Assembly: GCF_002869965.1 (NCBI RefSeq)
Contig: NZ_PEBS01000001.1
Location: 1-64,000, forward strand
Source: Janthinobacterium sp. ROICE36
GTDB taxonomy: Bacteria; Pseudomonadota; Gammaproteobacteria; Burkholderiales; Burkholderiaceae_D
DNA: 64,000 nucleotides
Direction: 5' to 3'
The notes below the pieces were generated by a model. The model did not search any database. It saw only the letters and a list, made by a program, of their open reading frames with translations, and had not been told where the DNA came from. Made by a program: the position numbers and the translations under genes. Positions 48,192 to 58,090 of this stretch are shown in pieces; position 1 is the first letter of the stretch, and each line of letters starts with the position of its first letter.

Positions 48192-48445
48192 TGAAGCTCC
48201 CGTTGTCAGCTAAAGTCAGCCTGCAGTTTTGCTGCCGCGTGTGTTGTTGAATAGAACGCCCGATGGTCAGGGTTTCTTCAGGTGTTTGTTGTCAAATAAT
48301 AAATAATACGCAGCCAGAAATCATACGCCCAACCTGTACAGCCCGGGTAGCGCGAAACACGATCAAGGGTGATGAAACGCCAGTTCCCGTTGCCATATCA
48401 ACAAACAGGGTAGCTTTGGTAATAATTCTGAAAACGTCTGTGATG

Positions 48446-48461
48446 GCACTACATATAGTCT
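48446..48461. promoter_or_regulatory. NrdR box 1 (putative)
   Basis: GCACTACATATAGTCT fits the NrdR consensus acaCwAtATaTwGtgt at the central positions. NrdR represses ribonucleotide reductase operons when dATP is plentiful. Confidence 0.8.
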
Positions 48462-48476
48462 TTAAATCCAAGTTAT

Positions 48477-48492
48477 GCACTAATTGTAGTGC
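48477..48492. promoter_or_regulatory. NrdR box 2 (putative)
   Basis: GCACTAATTGTAGTGC is a near-palindrome exactly 31 bp from box 1, the three-helical-turn spacing known for NrdR box pairs. The pair lies about 255-300 bp upstream of the nrdA ATG, implying a long leader or a distal promoter. Confidence 0.8.
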
Positions 48493-48573
48493 CCATCGAA
48501 AGGCGATGCAATAGTTTTCCGGCATCCGCCAGCGTAATTTTTTGTATTTTCATATACGATTTCGGTTGACTTT

Positions 48574-49185
48574 TCAGGGTATGGATGGAAAGCCCAATCC
48601 CCGCGTAGTAAGCGCTAACGCAGGCTGCCCACGCACAGTTTCCAACCAGCATTCTTGATAAAAATACCAGTCAAAAAACGGTCCCGGATCTGTCTTCCTC
48701 CCCCCTGCAATATGCGCGTGGCCGCGCACCTGGGACAAGCCATAGCGCGCCACCAGCGCCGCCGTCAGCGCCGCCAGCACGCGGTATTGCTGCGGCTGGA
48801 AGGGGACAAAGTCCGTACCTTCCATTTCGATACCGATGGAATAGCCATTGCATTGCGGGCGTCCTTCGAATGTGGACGCGCCAGCATGCCAGGCACGTTG
48901 ATCAGCAGAAACATATTGCAACAGCGCACCATCGCGCCGCACAAAAAAGTGCGCCGACACCTGCAAGCCACGCAGGTCGGCGAAAGAAGGATCGGCATTA
49001 TAATCTACCCGGCCGGTAAACAAGTCTGACACATGCGGTCCGCCAAAGTGGCCACCCGGCAAGCTGATGTTATGAATCACCAGCAAGTCGACTTGCACAC
49101 CATCCGGGCGCGCATCCTGGTACGGCGAGTCATAGCGCAGCGCGCCGCCGCACCAGCCGTCTTCATCTATCGTCCATACTGTCAT
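48574..49185 (-). CDS. ampD: 1,6-Anhydro-N-acetylmuramyl-L-alanine amidase AmpD
   Basis: The ATG at 49185 shares a base with the regulator's stop (TGATG), giving 203 residues; the longer frame is inside the regulator. Zinc-site motifs are present: LLVIHNISLPGG and HAHIAGGRKTDPGPFFDW. It removes peptides from anhydro-muropeptides in the cytosol, feeding recycling enzymes such as Mpl. Confidence 0.95.
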   Translation of the reverse strand: MTVWTIDEDGWCGGALRYDSPYQDARPDGVQVDLLVIHNISLPGGHFGGPHVSDLFTGRVDYNADPSFADLRGLQVSAHFFVRRDGALLQYVSADQRAWHAGASTFEGRPQCNGYSIGIEMEGTDFVPFQPQQYRVLAALTAALVARYGLSQVRGHAHIAGGRKTDPGPFFDWYFYQECWLETVRGQPALALTTRGLGFPSIP

Positions 49186-50225
49186 CAAGGTTGCACTTCC
49201 TGTATCGTCAATTTCTGCATCCGGTAACGCAACTGGCGCACGCTCAGCCCCAACTGGCGCGCCGCCCGTGCGCGGTGATAGCACGCCTGCACCAGCGCCT
49301 GCATGATCATGTCGCGCTCGGCCTGGCGCAAATACACATCCAGCGGCAAGACCGGGGCCCCGTCGCACACGGCCATGCCCGGCAGGCACAGTTGCCGCTC
49401 CGGCAAGGCCGGCGCCGCCCGCAACGGGGTAAGGCCCGCCGCCGATGGCAGGCCCAGCCCGTCGAGCGCGATCACGCCGCCATCGGCAAAGGCCAGTGCC
49501 CGTTCCAGCATATTTTCCAGTTCGCGCACATTGCCGGGAAACGCATACGCGGCCAGGGCCGCCAGCACCGGCGGCGCCAGGCTCACGACCTGGCCCGGCG
49601 CCAGACGCGCCAGGATTGCCTCACATAATACCTGCAGATCGCCGCGCCGTTCCCGCAGCGGCGGCAGCGCCAACTCGATGACATTGAGGCGGTAAAACAG
49701 ATCCTGGCGAAACGTGCCGGCGGCCACGCCGCGCGCCAGGCCATGCTGGCTGGCGCACAGGATGCGCACGTCCACGGCTTCGTCGCTACTGCCGCCGAGC
49801 TTGCGCACGCGGCGCTCCTGCAGCACGCGCAGCAGCTTTACCTGCATGGCCAGCGGCAAATCATCGACTTCATCAAGCAACAAACTACCGCCATGGGCCG
49901 CCTGGAACAATCCCTGGCGCTCGTGCAGCGCGCCCGTATAGGCGCCCGGCCGGCAGCCGAAGAATTCGGCCTCCATCAGCGCTTCGGGAATGGCACCGCA
50001 GTTGACGGCGATAAACGGGAAGCTGGCGCGCGCACCCTGCGTGTGGATGGCGCGTGCCGCCAGTTCCTTGCCCGTGCCCGATTCGCCGCGGATAGCCACC
50101 GGAGCGCCACAGCGGGCGATGCGGCCGATCTGCGCGCGCAGCGCCTGCATGGGCAGCGAATTGCCAGCTAGCTGCGGTGCCGACGGCAGGCCGCTGGCCG
50201 CCGTCTGCGGGTTGGGACTGGGCAT
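49185..50225 (-). CDS. Sigma-54-dependent transcriptional activator without receiver domain (PilR-like remnant)
   Basis: The ATG at 50225 gives 346 residues. Visible: Walker A GESGTGKE, the sigma-54 contact loop GAYTGAL, Walker B GGSLLLDEVDD, R-finger region FRQDLFYRLNVIEL, and a C-terminal Fis-type HTH (RAARQLGLSVRQLRYRMQKL). Only about 30 residues precede the AAA+ domain, so there is no receiver. In related genomes this slot, between ampD and PP0621, holds the two-component regulator pilR followed by pilS. Neither a receiver nor pilS is found here. Signal input is therefore unknown. Confidence 0.85.
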   Translation of the reverse strand: MPSPNPQTAASGLPSAPQLAGNSLPMQALRAQIGRIARCGAPVAIRGESGTGKELAARAIHTQGARASFPFIAVNCGAIPEALMEAEFFGCRPGAYTGALHERQGLFQAAHGGSLLLDEVDDLPLAMQVKLLRVLQERRVRKLGGSSDEAVDVRILCASQHGLARGVAAGTFRQDLFYRLNVIELALPPLRERRGDLQVLCEAILARLAPGQVVSLAPPVLAALAAYAFPGNVRELENMLERALAFADGGVIALDGLGLPSAAGLTPLRAAPALPERQLCLPGMAVCDGAPVLPLDVYLRQAERDMIMQALVQACYHRARAARQLGLSVRQLRYRMQKLTIQEVQP

Positions 50226-50338
50226 GGGGGACGCGCCTTTCTGCAAGCGCGGTGGCGAACCGCTTGCTGCAGATGCTACGCCGGGCTGCTGCCGGAGGAC
50301 GTTACGATACGGATGAGCAATGCGGCGCGGGCTTCCCC

Positions 50339-50599
50339 TTACAGCGTGGCGTGCGCGTGACTGCAGTAATCGTGCCCCTTGGCCTGCACATTTTCAGAGG
50401 CCGGGTAGTACACGCCGCAATGGGCGCAACACAGCATCAGCTCGGCATCCGGCAATTCCTGCGGCCGAGCCGGCGGCGCAAACGGATTCGGCTGCTGTTG
50501 CTGTTGCGCGCGGGCCCGTTGCTGCATGCCCCGAATCTTGCTGCGGATAGCAAACAGCACCAGGAATACCAGCGCCAGCCAGAATAAAACACGTGTCAT
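50339..50599 (-). CDS. PP0621-family small membrane protein
   Basis: The ATG at 50599 overlaps the ccsA stop (ATGA), giving 86 residues. It has one N-terminal membrane segment (VLFWLALVFLVLFAI), a Gln/Pro linker, and a C-terminal Cys/His cluster, CCAHCGVYYP and HDYCSHAH, likely metal-binding. The family is conserved beside ccsA in Burkholderiales; function unknown. Confidence 0.85.
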   Translation of the reverse strand: MTRVLFWLALVFLVLFAIRSKIRGMQQRARAQQQQQPNPFAPPARPQELPDAELMLCCAHCGVYYPASENVQAKGHDYCSHAHATL

Positions 50600-51399
50600 G
50601 CGTATCCTCGGTGTAAAACCACTTCCAGTACAAATCGGCTGCCGACATAGGCCAGCAGCAAAGTCGCGAAACCGGCCAGGGTGAAGCTCAAAGCCGTCTT
50701 GCCGCGCCAGCCGCGAAAGCGGCGCCCTGCCAGCAGGGCGGCAAACAGCAGCCACGACAGCATGGTAAACACGGATTTGTGATCCCAGTTGAGCGCCTTG
50801 CCAAATAATTGCTCGGAAAACACGATGCCCGACAGCACGGTCAGGCTGAGCAGGATGAAACCCAGACCGATCATGCGGAACAGCAACTTTTCCATCGTCA
50901 GCAGGGCTGGCAGCTGGTCCAGTGCGCTGCCGATGAAGCCGCGGCTTTCGCTGCGCGTATGCAAACGCGATTCCTGCAGCGCCATCAGTACGGCGTGAAA
51001 AGCGGCAATCGTCAGGGTGCTGTAGGCCAACACCGCCACGGCAATATGCCAGCCGAAGACGGCCGACTTGCCTTCCATGCTGACCTGGATGCCAGGAAAG
51101 GCCCAGGCCAGGCCGACGGCGATGACAGCGCTGGGCATGACCATGCGGCGCAATCCGTCAAGACTGAAATTGCGGTTCTCTATCCAGTAGGCGCCCACCG
51201 AGACCCACAGCGCGGCCGACAGCATGGCGGAAAACCCGAAGCGCAAGGTGCCCGGCGCCATCAGGTCGAACCACAGGGTGGCGGCGTGCGCCAGCCATGC
51301 AACGGCTGTCAGGCCGGCGATGAGCCGGGCACGCGACGAAGGAAGCACTGCGCACGCCGCGTACAACAGGGCGGCGATGAAAAAGAAATAGATCTGCAT
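50596..51399 (-). CDS. Cytochrome c assembly protein, CcsA/CcmC/YpjD type
   Basis: A 267-residue polytopic membrane protein with eight or so hydrophobic segments. It has conserved histidines in VFGWHIAVAVLAYSTLTIAAFHA and in LNWDHKSVFTML, typical of the heme-handling CcsA/YpjD family. In other Burkholderiales it lies next to ffh, divergently; here about 8.9 kb of other genes separate them. Confidence 0.9.
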   Translation of the reverse strand: MQIYFFFIAALLYAACAVLPSSRARLIAGLTAVAWLAHAATLWFDLMAPGTLRFGFSAMLSAALWVSVGAYWIENRNFSLDGLRRMVMPSAVIAVGLAWAFPGIQVSMEGKSAVFGWHIAVAVLAYSTLTIAAFHAVLMALQESRLHTRSESRGFIGSALDQLPALLTMEKLLFRMIGLGFILLSLTVLSGIVFSEQLFGKALNWDHKSVFTMLSWLLFAALLAGRRFRGWRGKTALSFTLAGFATLLLAYVGSRFVLEVVLHRGYA

Positions 51400-51579
51400 A
51401 GTTTAAGTTTACACCATAGCCGACAAGCGCGATTCAGGCGACAGCCCGGATGGCAGGCACGACGCCGCCATCCAATGTCGCAAGCCTGCCATGATATCGC
51501 GCCTGAGACATGACGGGGTGGCGCACCCTCAAGATTTCGGCAAACTTTCGCGCCGCCTACATATATATGAGTATGCCGC

Positions 51580-51611
51580 AAAAAAATGATGGCCCGCTTA
51601 AGCGAGCCATC
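51580..51611 (-). terminator. Rho-independent terminator after the orphan binding-protein gene
   Basis: On the minus strand GATGGCTCGCTTAAGCGGGCCATC folds into an almost perfect stem and is followed by ATTTTTTT. It starts about 20 bp after the stop. Confidence 0.9.
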
Positions 51612-51630
51612 GGCACTGCCAACATCCGGT

Positions 51631-52614
51631 TTACTTTACGTTCAGGCTCTTTTTCGCCTGCTCCAGCAAGTCCGTCTTGACCCAGTCCTTGGCCAGGGGC
51701 GGCTTGCTCATGCGGCCCACGCCTGTTTTTACCATCACATCGGTGGTGACCTGGATATGCTCGGGCGAGATGTCGTACGAATACGGCGAATTGCTGATCG
51801 CATCGTCGAAGTCATCCTTCGTGATCTGGCCACGGAACACGACTTCGCGCACATACTTTTCCGCCGTCGCCTTGTTGTCGATAAAGGTCTTGGTGGCTTC
51901 GACGAAGCAGCGCATGAATTTTTCCGCCACGGGACGGCGTTCCTTGTAGAACTTTTCCGTCATCACCATGGTGCGCACGGGCTCGCCGATGGGTGTGTCG
52001 TAGGGCTTGATGACCTCGGTGCCGAAACCCTTGTTGATCGCCTGCGACGACTGCGGCTCGGACTGCATCATGGCGTCGATATTCTTGCCCATCAGTGCCT
52101 GGTTCAAGTCGGCATAGGCCAGGAACACCAGTTGCACATCCTTGCCCTTGGTGTCGGCATACGTCAGGCCAGCCTGCGACAGCTCGGCCAGCAGCAGCAC
52201 TTCCTGGATGCCGCCGCGCGTCACGCCCACGCGCTTGCCCTTCAAATCCTTGACGCTGGCAATCTTTTGCCCCATGCCCGCCACCAGGCGCGCGCCGCCC
52301 TTGGCAAAGCCAGCCACCACATAGATGGGCGCACCGCCGGCGCGACCGGAAATGGCCGCTTCGGACGCCGTCGCCCCCACGTCCAACTCGCCCGCGATAA
52401 TCGCCTGCATCACATCGAGGCCCTTGGCAAAGATATGCTCTTCGACCTTGATGCCGCACTTGGGTGCAATTTCCTTGATGTACGACACGGCGCCGTAATG
52501 GGCGAATTTCAAATTCCCCAGGCGCACGACTTCCTGCGCCTGGACAGCGCCCATGCTGAACGCCAGCATGAGGGCGGCGGCGATACCGGTCTTCAAGGTT
52601 GATTTTGTCTGCAT
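51631..52614 (-). CDS. ABC transporter substrate-binding protein, NitT/TauT-like (orphan)
   Basis: The ATG at 52614, with AGGAGA upstream, gives 327 residues; the longer frame is rejected. A Sec signal peptide (LKTGIAAALMLAFSMGAVQAQ) leads into VVRLGNLKFAHYGAVSYIKEIAPKCGIKVEE. The fold is that of SsuA/TauA-type binding proteins. No ATPase or permease lies beside it, and its own terminator follows, so it must use a transporter elsewhere (perhaps the one at 3025-5858) or have another role. Confidence 0.88.
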   Translation of the reverse strand: MQTKSTLKTGIAAALMLAFSMGAVQAQEVVRLGNLKFAHYGAVSYIKEIAPKCGIKVEEHIFAKGLDVMQAIIAGELDVGATASEAAISGRAGGAPIYVVAGFAKGGARLVAGMGQKIASVKDLKGKRVGVTRGGIQEVLLLAELSQAGLTYADTKGKDVQLVFLAYADLNQALMGKNIDAMMQSEPQSSQAINKGFGTEVIKPYDTPIGEPVRTMVMTEKFYKERRPVAEKFMRCFVEATKTFIDNKATAEKYVREVVFRGQITKDDFDDAISNSPYSYDISPEHIQVTTDVMVKTGVGRMSKPPLAKDWVKTDLLEQAKKSLNVK

Positions 52615-52760
52615 CGGGTTCTCCTGTGGTGGTGGGTGTGTGCCCGCAAGGGCAAGACTACGCGAAACACTGCTTTTTATTATGAGGAGATAGTACCGCG
52701 TGTAAGAGCGAGGCCAATATTTTTTTGCCGGCAGCCGCGCTGCCGGCGCTGTTACAACAG

Positions 52761-54773
52761 CTATTGTCCGGCCAGCGCCACCACCGGATCGAGTTCGGAC
52801 GCCTTGCGCGCCGGCATGAAGCCAAACACCAGCCCCGTCACCACGGCGCAGCCAAACGCGCCGGCGATGGCGCTCAGCGAAAAGATCACCGGCACGTCCC
52901 ATACCAGCAGCAGGCCGGCCACCGTCACGCCGACCACGATGCCGGCCACGCCGCCCACCACCGACACCAGCACGGCTTCGGTGAGGAACTGGCGCAGGAT
53001 GTCGCGCCGGCGCGCGCCCGTCGCCATGCGGATGCCGATTTCGCGCGTGCGCTCGCGCACCGTCATCAGCATCACGTTCATGACGCCGATGCCGCCCACT
53101 ACCAGCGAGACGGCGGCGATCAGGCTGAGCATCATGGTCATGTTGTCCTGCGTCTTGGCTTCCGCGGCGATCGACGCGGCCGCGTTGCTGATGCCATAGT
53201 CGCGGATGCGGTGGCGCTCGAACATGACGGCATCGACGGCTTTTTCCGTCTCGGCGATGCGCTTCACATCGTCGGCCGCCAGCACGATATACGTGGGTTC
53301 GCGCTGGCCGAAGACGCGGATGCCGGCCGTGGAAAACGGCAGCAGCAACACATCGTCTTCATCCTTCTCGCCCGTCAGCGCGCCCTTCGCGCTCATCACG
53401 CCGATCACCTGGAAAGGCACGTTGCCGATCAGGATGCTCTGACCCACGGGGTTGGGCACGTCGGGCATCAGCTTTTGCGCCAGGTGCGCGCCCAGCACGG
53501 CCACGGTGGCCATCTCGCGCTCGTCCTCCTCGGTAAAGAAACCACCGTTGGCCACCGGCCAGGTCTGGATCTGCGGCAGGGCCGGCCCCGTGCCGCGCAC
53601 ATACGTCTGCACGTCGAGGTTGCCGTGGCGTATCACCTTGTTGCCGGTGACATTCGGCAGCACGTGGGAAATGCCCGGCACTTGCTCCAGCGCCTCCAGG
53701 TCGGCCAAGGTAATGCTGCGCCCGGGAATGCGCGAGCTTTCACCGATCGACGACATATACAGCAGGTTCGAGCCGAACGCGCCCAATTGGGCCATCACTT
53801 GCTGGCGCGTGCCCAGGCCGATGGCCAGCATGACGATCACGGAAGCGACGCCGATGACGATGCCGAGCAGCGTCAAGCCCGTGCGGAAGCGGTTGATCCA
53901 CAGCACGCGCCAGGCGGCGCGCGCCGCGTCGAGCAACTCCGTGCCCAGCGACGCGCCCTCGTCATGCGCACCATGCGCGGCGCGCGACATGTCGAGCGGC
54001 GGCAGGGCCGTCGACGTGGCGGGGATGACGACGGCGCCCGAGTCTGCGATGATTTCGCCATCGCTGATCTCGATCACGCGGCGCGCCTGGGCCGCCACCT
54101 TGCGGTCATGCGTAATGAGGATGATGGTGTGGCCCGCGTCGGCCAGTTCGCCCAGCAGGGCCATGACTTCGGCACCGCTGCTGCTATCTAACGCCCCCGT
54201 CGGTTCATCGGCGAGGATGATGCGCCCGCCATTCATCAGGGCGCGCGCGATCGACACGCGCTGCTGCTGCCCGCCCGATAATTGATTCGGCCGGTGATCG
54301 AGCCGATCGCCCAGGCCCAGGCGCTTGAGCAGCGCTTCCGAGCGCGCGTGGCGGGCGGCGGCAGGCATGCCCGCGTACAGGGCCGGCACTTCCACGTTTT
54401 CGCGCGCCGATTCGGTGGCGATCAAATGGTAACCCTGAAAGACGAAGCCGAACGCCTCGCGCCGCAACCACGCCAGTGCATCAGGATTCAGGCTGGCCAC
54501 GTCCTGGCCGGCGAAGCGGTAGCTGCCGTCGCTGGGACGGTCAAGGCAGCCCAGCAGATGCATCAGGGTCGATTTGCCGGAACCGGACGCGCCCACGATG
54601 GCGACGAATTCGCCGGCGCCGATAGCCAAGGTCAGGCCGCGCAGCACTTCCACGGCCGGCGCGCCATCATGGCCGCCATAGCGCTTGCGAATGCCGGCAA
54701 GTTCAATCAGAGGCGCTGGCTGGCCAGGCTCGCCGGCTTGCCCCAGCAACGCGGCCTCGCTCATGGCACTCAT
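52761..54773 (-). CDS. macB: MacB-type ABC transporter, fused ATPase and permease
   Basis: The 670-residue protein has an N-terminal ATPase (Walker [10 protein letters not shown], signature [15 protein letters not shown], Walker [13 protein letters not shown]) and a C-terminal MacB/FtsX permease with four membrane segments. Its sequence [22 protein letters not shown] is the family signature. With MacA and an outer-membrane channel it exports macrolides, peptides or siderophore-like compounds. It overlaps macA by four bases. No TolC-like gene is adjacent. Confidence 0.94.
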   Translation of the reverse strand: MSAMSEAALLGQAGEPGQPAPLIELAGIRKRYGGHDGAPAVEVLRGLTLAIGAGEFVAIVGASGSGKSTLMHLLGCLDRPSDGSYRFAGQDVASLNPDALAWLRREAFGFVFQGYHLIATESARENVEVPALYAGMPAAARHARSEALLKRLGLGDRLDHRPNQLSGGQQQRVSIARALMNGGRIILADEPTGALDSSSGAEVMALLGELADAGHTIILITHDRKVAAQARRVIEISDGEIIADSGAVVIPATSTALPPLDMSRAAHGAHDEGASLGTELLDAARAAWRVLWINRFRTGLTLLGIVIGVASVIVMLAIGLGTRQQVMAQLGAFGSNLLYMSSIGESSRIPGRSITLADLEALEQVPGISHVLPNVTGNKVIRHGNLDVQTYVRGTGPALPQIQTWPVANGGFFTEEDEREMATVAVLGAHLAQKLMPDVPNPVGQSILIGNVPFQVIGVMSAKGALTGEKDEDDVLLLPFSTAGIRVFGQREPTYIVLAADDVKRIAETEKAVDAVMFERHRIRDYGISNAAASIAAEAKTQDNMTMMLSLIAAVSLVVGGIGVMNVMLMTVRERTREIGIRMATGARRRDILRQFLTEAVLVSVVGGVAGIVVGVTVAGLLLVWDVPVIFSLSAIAGAFGCAVVTGLVFGFMPARKASELDPVVALAGQ

Positions 54774-55957
54774 AACTGGAACCTGCTGGCGCCGCTGCCG
54801 GCCGGCTGCTCGCCCGTGACCAGCAATTCACCTTCGCGCAAGCCTTGCAGCACTTCCGCGCTGAGGCGGTTACGCACGCCCACGGTGACGGCGCGCGTAT
54901 CGACCTTGCCGTCGGCACCCATCACGCGGGCCGTGAACTGCCCCGGCTTGGCGCCTTCTTCAGTCGATGGTTTCAGGGCCGGCAAGGGTACGGCCAGCAC
55001 ATTCTTGGCGGCGGCCGTGACAAACACCACCTGCGCCGTCATCTGCGGCATCAATTCGCCATCGGCGTTATCCACGTCGAACAGCACGGTATATAAAATC
55101 ACCTTGCTGGTCGACGGCGCCAGGGCCGTGCCGGCGGCAGAACCACCGGGCACCGGCGGCGCGGGCAGCACTTGGCGCACCTTGCCGCTCCAGCGCCGCT
55201 GGTCGCCGCCCAGGGTGGTGAAGTACACGGGCATGTCCGGGCGCACGCGGCGCACGTCCGCTTCCGACACTTCCGTCCACACCGTCATAGCCGACAGATC
55301 GGCAATGCGCAGGATGTTCGGCGTCTGGTACGTGGCGTTCAGGGTCTGCCCTTCCTTCGCGTCCAGGCCCACCACCTTGCCGGCCATGGGCGCGTAGATG
55401 CGCGTATAGCCGAGGCGCGCCTCGTCCGCCTTCAGGCTGGCCTGGGTCTGGGAAATCTGCGCCTTCAGGTGGTCGATCTTGGCGACGGCCGACGCCAGCG
55501 TGGCTTCGGCCGTTTCCAGGTCGGCCAAAGGCGTCGAGTCGAACTTGGCCATCTGCTTCTGGCGCACGTGCTGCTGGCCCGCCAGGCGATGCTGCGCCTG
55601 CTGGTCGGCCAGCTGCGCGCGCAAGCCCGCCAGGGCGGCGCGGCCCGCGTCGACCGTGGCTTGCTGCACGCTGGGGTCGATCTCGGCCAGCAACTGGCCT
55701 TTTTCCACGGCGCTGCCGGGCTGCACGTGCAAACGCGTGATCTGGCCCGACACCTGCGCGCCTACGTCGACATAGGTTTGCGGCTGCAAGGTGCCGATGG
55801 CCGTGACGCTGGCCTCGATATTGCCGCGCTTGACGGGCGCCGTGTCGAACACGGTGGTCGGGCCGCGCGTGGCCCACAGTGCACCGGCGCCTAACAGCGC
55901 CAGCAAGACCGCGCCGCCCAGGATGCGGGCGCGGCGGGAAGGCAGGCGGGCCGCCAT
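54770..55957 (-). CDS. macA: MacA-type periplasmic adaptor (membrane fusion) protein
   Basis: A 395-residue adaptor with an N-terminal anchor ([17 protein letters not shown]), a lipoyl half-motif ([33 protein letters not shown]), a long coiled-coil hairpin (about 95-190) and the second lipoyl half ([20 protein letters not shown]). It links MacB to the outer-membrane channel. It lies 91 bp after the DUF3325 gene. Confidence 0.93.
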   Translation of the reverse strand: MAARLPSRRARILGGAVLLALLGAGALWATRGPTTVFDTAPVKRGNIEASVTAIGTLQPQTYVDVGAQVSGQITRLHVQPGSAVEKGQLLAEIDPSVQQATVDAGRAALAGLRAQLADQQAQHRLAGQQHVRQKQMAKFDSTPLADLETAEATLASAVAKIDHLKAQISQTQASLKADEARLGYTRIYAPMAGKVVGLDAKEGQTLNATYQTPNILRIADLSAMTVWTEVSEADVRRVRPDMPVYFTTLGGDQRRWSGKVRQVLPAPPVPGGSAAGTALAPSTSKVILYTVLFDVDNADGELMPQMTAQVVFVTAAAKNVLAVPLPALKPSTEEGAKPGQFTARVMGADGKVDTRAVTVGVRNRLSAEVLQGLREGELLVTGEQPAGSGASRFQL

Positions 55958-56048
55958 CAGGAAGCCGCCTTCACTACATTCAAAACATCAATCGGTGTCG
56001 CCGGGCGTGAAAAATGCATCAGTCTATCCTTGAAAATGGCGGTGGTCA

Positions 56049-56390
56049 TCACCGCAGAAACGTCACAAGCCCTGCCAGCGCGGCGACGGCTGCCAGCAGG
56101 GAACTACGCAACAGCAATCGGGGGGCATACGGCAGCAGCAGGGCCACCAGCAGCGCTCCCGCCCCGATGAATCCCAGCCAGGCGACCACGCCGACGCTGG
56201 CACTCCAGCCGGCCACGCAAGGCCAGATGGCCAGCGCCAGCAACACGGTGCCGGCCAGTTGCAACGCGCGCCGCACATTCGGCGCCGCGTCCCTGCCCCA
56301 GACCTGGCCATGGTGGCGGTCCATCGCCAGCGAGAGGCTGGCCATGCCCGCATACGACAGGCCCAGCGCACACAGGATGGTAGTGCTCAT
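56049..56390 (-). CDS. DUF3325 family membrane protein
   Basis: A 113-residue protein with three or four hydrophobic segments and conserved RHHGQVWGRDAAP near the first loop, as in DUF3325. Members usually stand with PepSY and DUF3649 genes in siderophore-uptake loci. It overlaps the PepSY gene by four bases. The function is unknown. Confidence 0.8.
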   Translation of the reverse strand: MSTTILCALGLSYAGMASLSLAMDRHHGQVWGRDAAPNVRRALQLAGTVLLALAIWPCVAGWSASVGVVAWLGFIGAGALLVALLLPYAPRLLLRSSLLAAVAALAGLVTFLR

Positions 56391-58090
56391 GATTGTCCTT
56401 CCGTAGTGACCTGCAGGCTGGCTGCGGGCGCAGCGTTTTCTCTGGCGGCGGCTTTTTTAAGCGGCTTTTCCTTGCGCTTGTGGACTTTCCACGCGCCCCA
56501 TCCAGCCAGCAGGCCGAAGGCCATGCTGCCCAGCTCCACGCCGGCGCTTTCCCAGTCGCCGCGCGCGATTTGCGACACCAGGTTGTCGCCCGTGCTCAGG
56601 ACATTCAGCACTGGCAGCAGCAGGCACAGGGCCGCCAGCAAGCCCAGTTGCTCGATCCAGGCGCGCTTTTCCGCGCGCAGGCAGGCGTGCACCAGCATCA
56701 GAAACCATACGCCGAAGAAGGCGCGCACTTCCCAGCCGGCGCGCTGCTCGATGCCGACGGGGATCAAACGGTTGGCCCACAGGAAACCGGCGCAGGCGAT
56801 GGAAAGGCCGACAATCGCCGCCACGTTCAGGCATGCGATGACGCGGTACACGCTCTGCGTATAGGCGCCGAACTCGCCGCCCGACTTCTGGCGGCGCTTG
56901 ACCATAAATAGAATGGCGCCCGTGCCCATCATGGCCGTGCCGGCCAGGCCGCAGAAGAAATACAGCCAGCGCATCGGCGTGCCGCCAAAGCCGACCATGT
57001 GCAGGTTCGACATGACAGAGCGCGTCAGGCCGGCGCCGCCCGTGTCCGACTCGCCCGGCAGGCGCACGGCGACCTGCTCGCCCGTGGCCAGCGCATAGCA
57101 GGCCCTGCCCGAATTGGCGCTGATCCGTTCCAGCAAATCCGCGTCCTCGTTCCAGCCATACATGCACACGCGCATGGAAGCGTCGTTCGGATTGTCCAGC
57201 ACCACGGCGCGGATTTCCTGGCCGATGGCCTGTTCGGCGCGCAGCGCGAACGATTCCAGCGCGGGAATGGCCAGCGGCTGGCCGATGCGCGCAGGCTTGC
57301 CCGCATCGTTCCAGTCGGCCAAAAAGGCCTTCTTGGCATTGTTCATGCCGTATTGCGCCACCACGGGGGCCGGCACATAGTCATCGCTGAAAAATGCCAG
57401 GCCCGTGTAGGCGATCATGAACTGGAACGGCAACGTCAGCACGGCCACCGCGTTGTGCGCGTCGAGCCACGAACGCTGGCCCTTGGCCGGGCGGAAGGTG
57501 AAGAAATCCTTGAAGATGCGCTTGTGCGTGATGACGCCGCTCACCAGCGCCACCAGCATGATCATGGTGGTGATGCCGACGATCCATACGCCGATGCGTC
57601 CCGCGTGCAGCTCGTAGTGGAAATCGACGAAATGGTGGCCACCGATGGTTTCGCGCTGCGTTACCTCGCGCGCATGTTTGACGATGGCGCCCGTCAGCGG
57701 ATCGAGGTCCGCCGAGCCATAACCGCCGCCGGGCTGGAACCAGTAGGCGGACAAGCCGTGGTCGGGACGCTGCACCGGCCAGATTTCCCACATGTCCGCC
57801 TTCGGGTGTTCCTTCGCCATGAAGTCGAGCGCCAGCGCCAGGCGTTGCCCGCGGTCGCTGACCTTCGGCAGCGGCGGATCGTTCGCATGCGCCGCCTCGG
57901 CCAAAGCGTGTTCTGGCGTCATCCAGTGGCCGATCGGGTCGTCGAAGACGGCCAGGGTGCCGGTCAGGAAAATGGCGAACAGCAGCCAGGAAATCCACAG
58001 GCCGCTCCAGGTATGCAGCCAGGCCATGGCCTGGCGCAAGCCGCCCTGCTGTGGCGTCTTGACCACTTTGTCTACCTTGACGGCATTCAT
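56387..58090 (-). CDS. PepSY-associated membrane protein (iron-uptake associated)
   Basis: The ATG at 58090 overlaps the DUF3649 stop, giving 567 residues. It begins with the PepSY-TM pattern LRQAMAWLHTWSGLWISWLLFAIFLTGTLAVF and has paired membrane helices, with histidines in GGHHFVDFHYELHAG. Family members are thought to be ferric-reductase-like partners of siderophore receptors. The C-terminal tail is basic and Ala-rich. Confidence 0.88.
   Translation of the reverse strand: MNAVKVDKVVKTPQQGGLRQAMAWLHTWSGLWISWLLFAIFLTGTLAVFDDPIGHWMTPEHALAEAAHANDPPLPKVSDRGQRLALALDFMAKEHPKADMWEIWPVQRPDHGLSAYWFQPGGGYGSADLDPLTGAIVKHAREVTQRETIGGHHFVDFHYELHAGRIGVWIVGITTMIMLVALVSGVITHKRIFKDFFTFRPAKGQRSWLDAHNAVAVLTLPFQFMIAYTGLAFFSDDYVPAPVVAQYGMNNAKKAFLADWNDAGKPARIGQPLAIPALESFALRAEQAIGQEIRAVVLDNPNDASMRVCMYGWNEDADLLERISANSGRACYALATGEQVAVRLPGESDTGGAGLTRSVMSNLHMVGFGGTPMRWLYFFCGLAGTAMMGTGAILFMVKRRQKSGGEFGAYTQSVYRVIACLNVAAIVGLSIACAGFLWANRLIPVGIEQRAGWEVRAFFGVWFLMLVHACLRAEKRAWIEQLGLLAALCLLLPVLNVLSTGDNLVSQIARGDWESAGVELGSMAFGLLAGWGAWKVHKRKEKPLKKAAARENAAPAASLQVTTEGQS

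Larger units (their letters stand above)
48192..48573. other. Gene-free upstream region of nrdA (382 bp)
   Basis: The gap lies between nrdA and ampD, both on the minus strand, so it contains the nrdA promoter region and the ampD 3' flank. It is AT-richer than the genes. The only clear structure is the pair of NrdR-like boxes at 48446-48492. The small open frames here are not convincing. Confidence 0.6.

Noticed and set aside
48263..48525. Small open frames on both strands upstream of nrdA
   Set aside because: They overlap the NrdR-like boxes and each other and lack ribosome-binding sites.
52727..52747. GCCGGCAG/CTGCCGGC hairpin after macB taken as a terminator
   Set aside because: On the strand of macB the stem is followed by As, not Ts; the T-run is on the wrong side.
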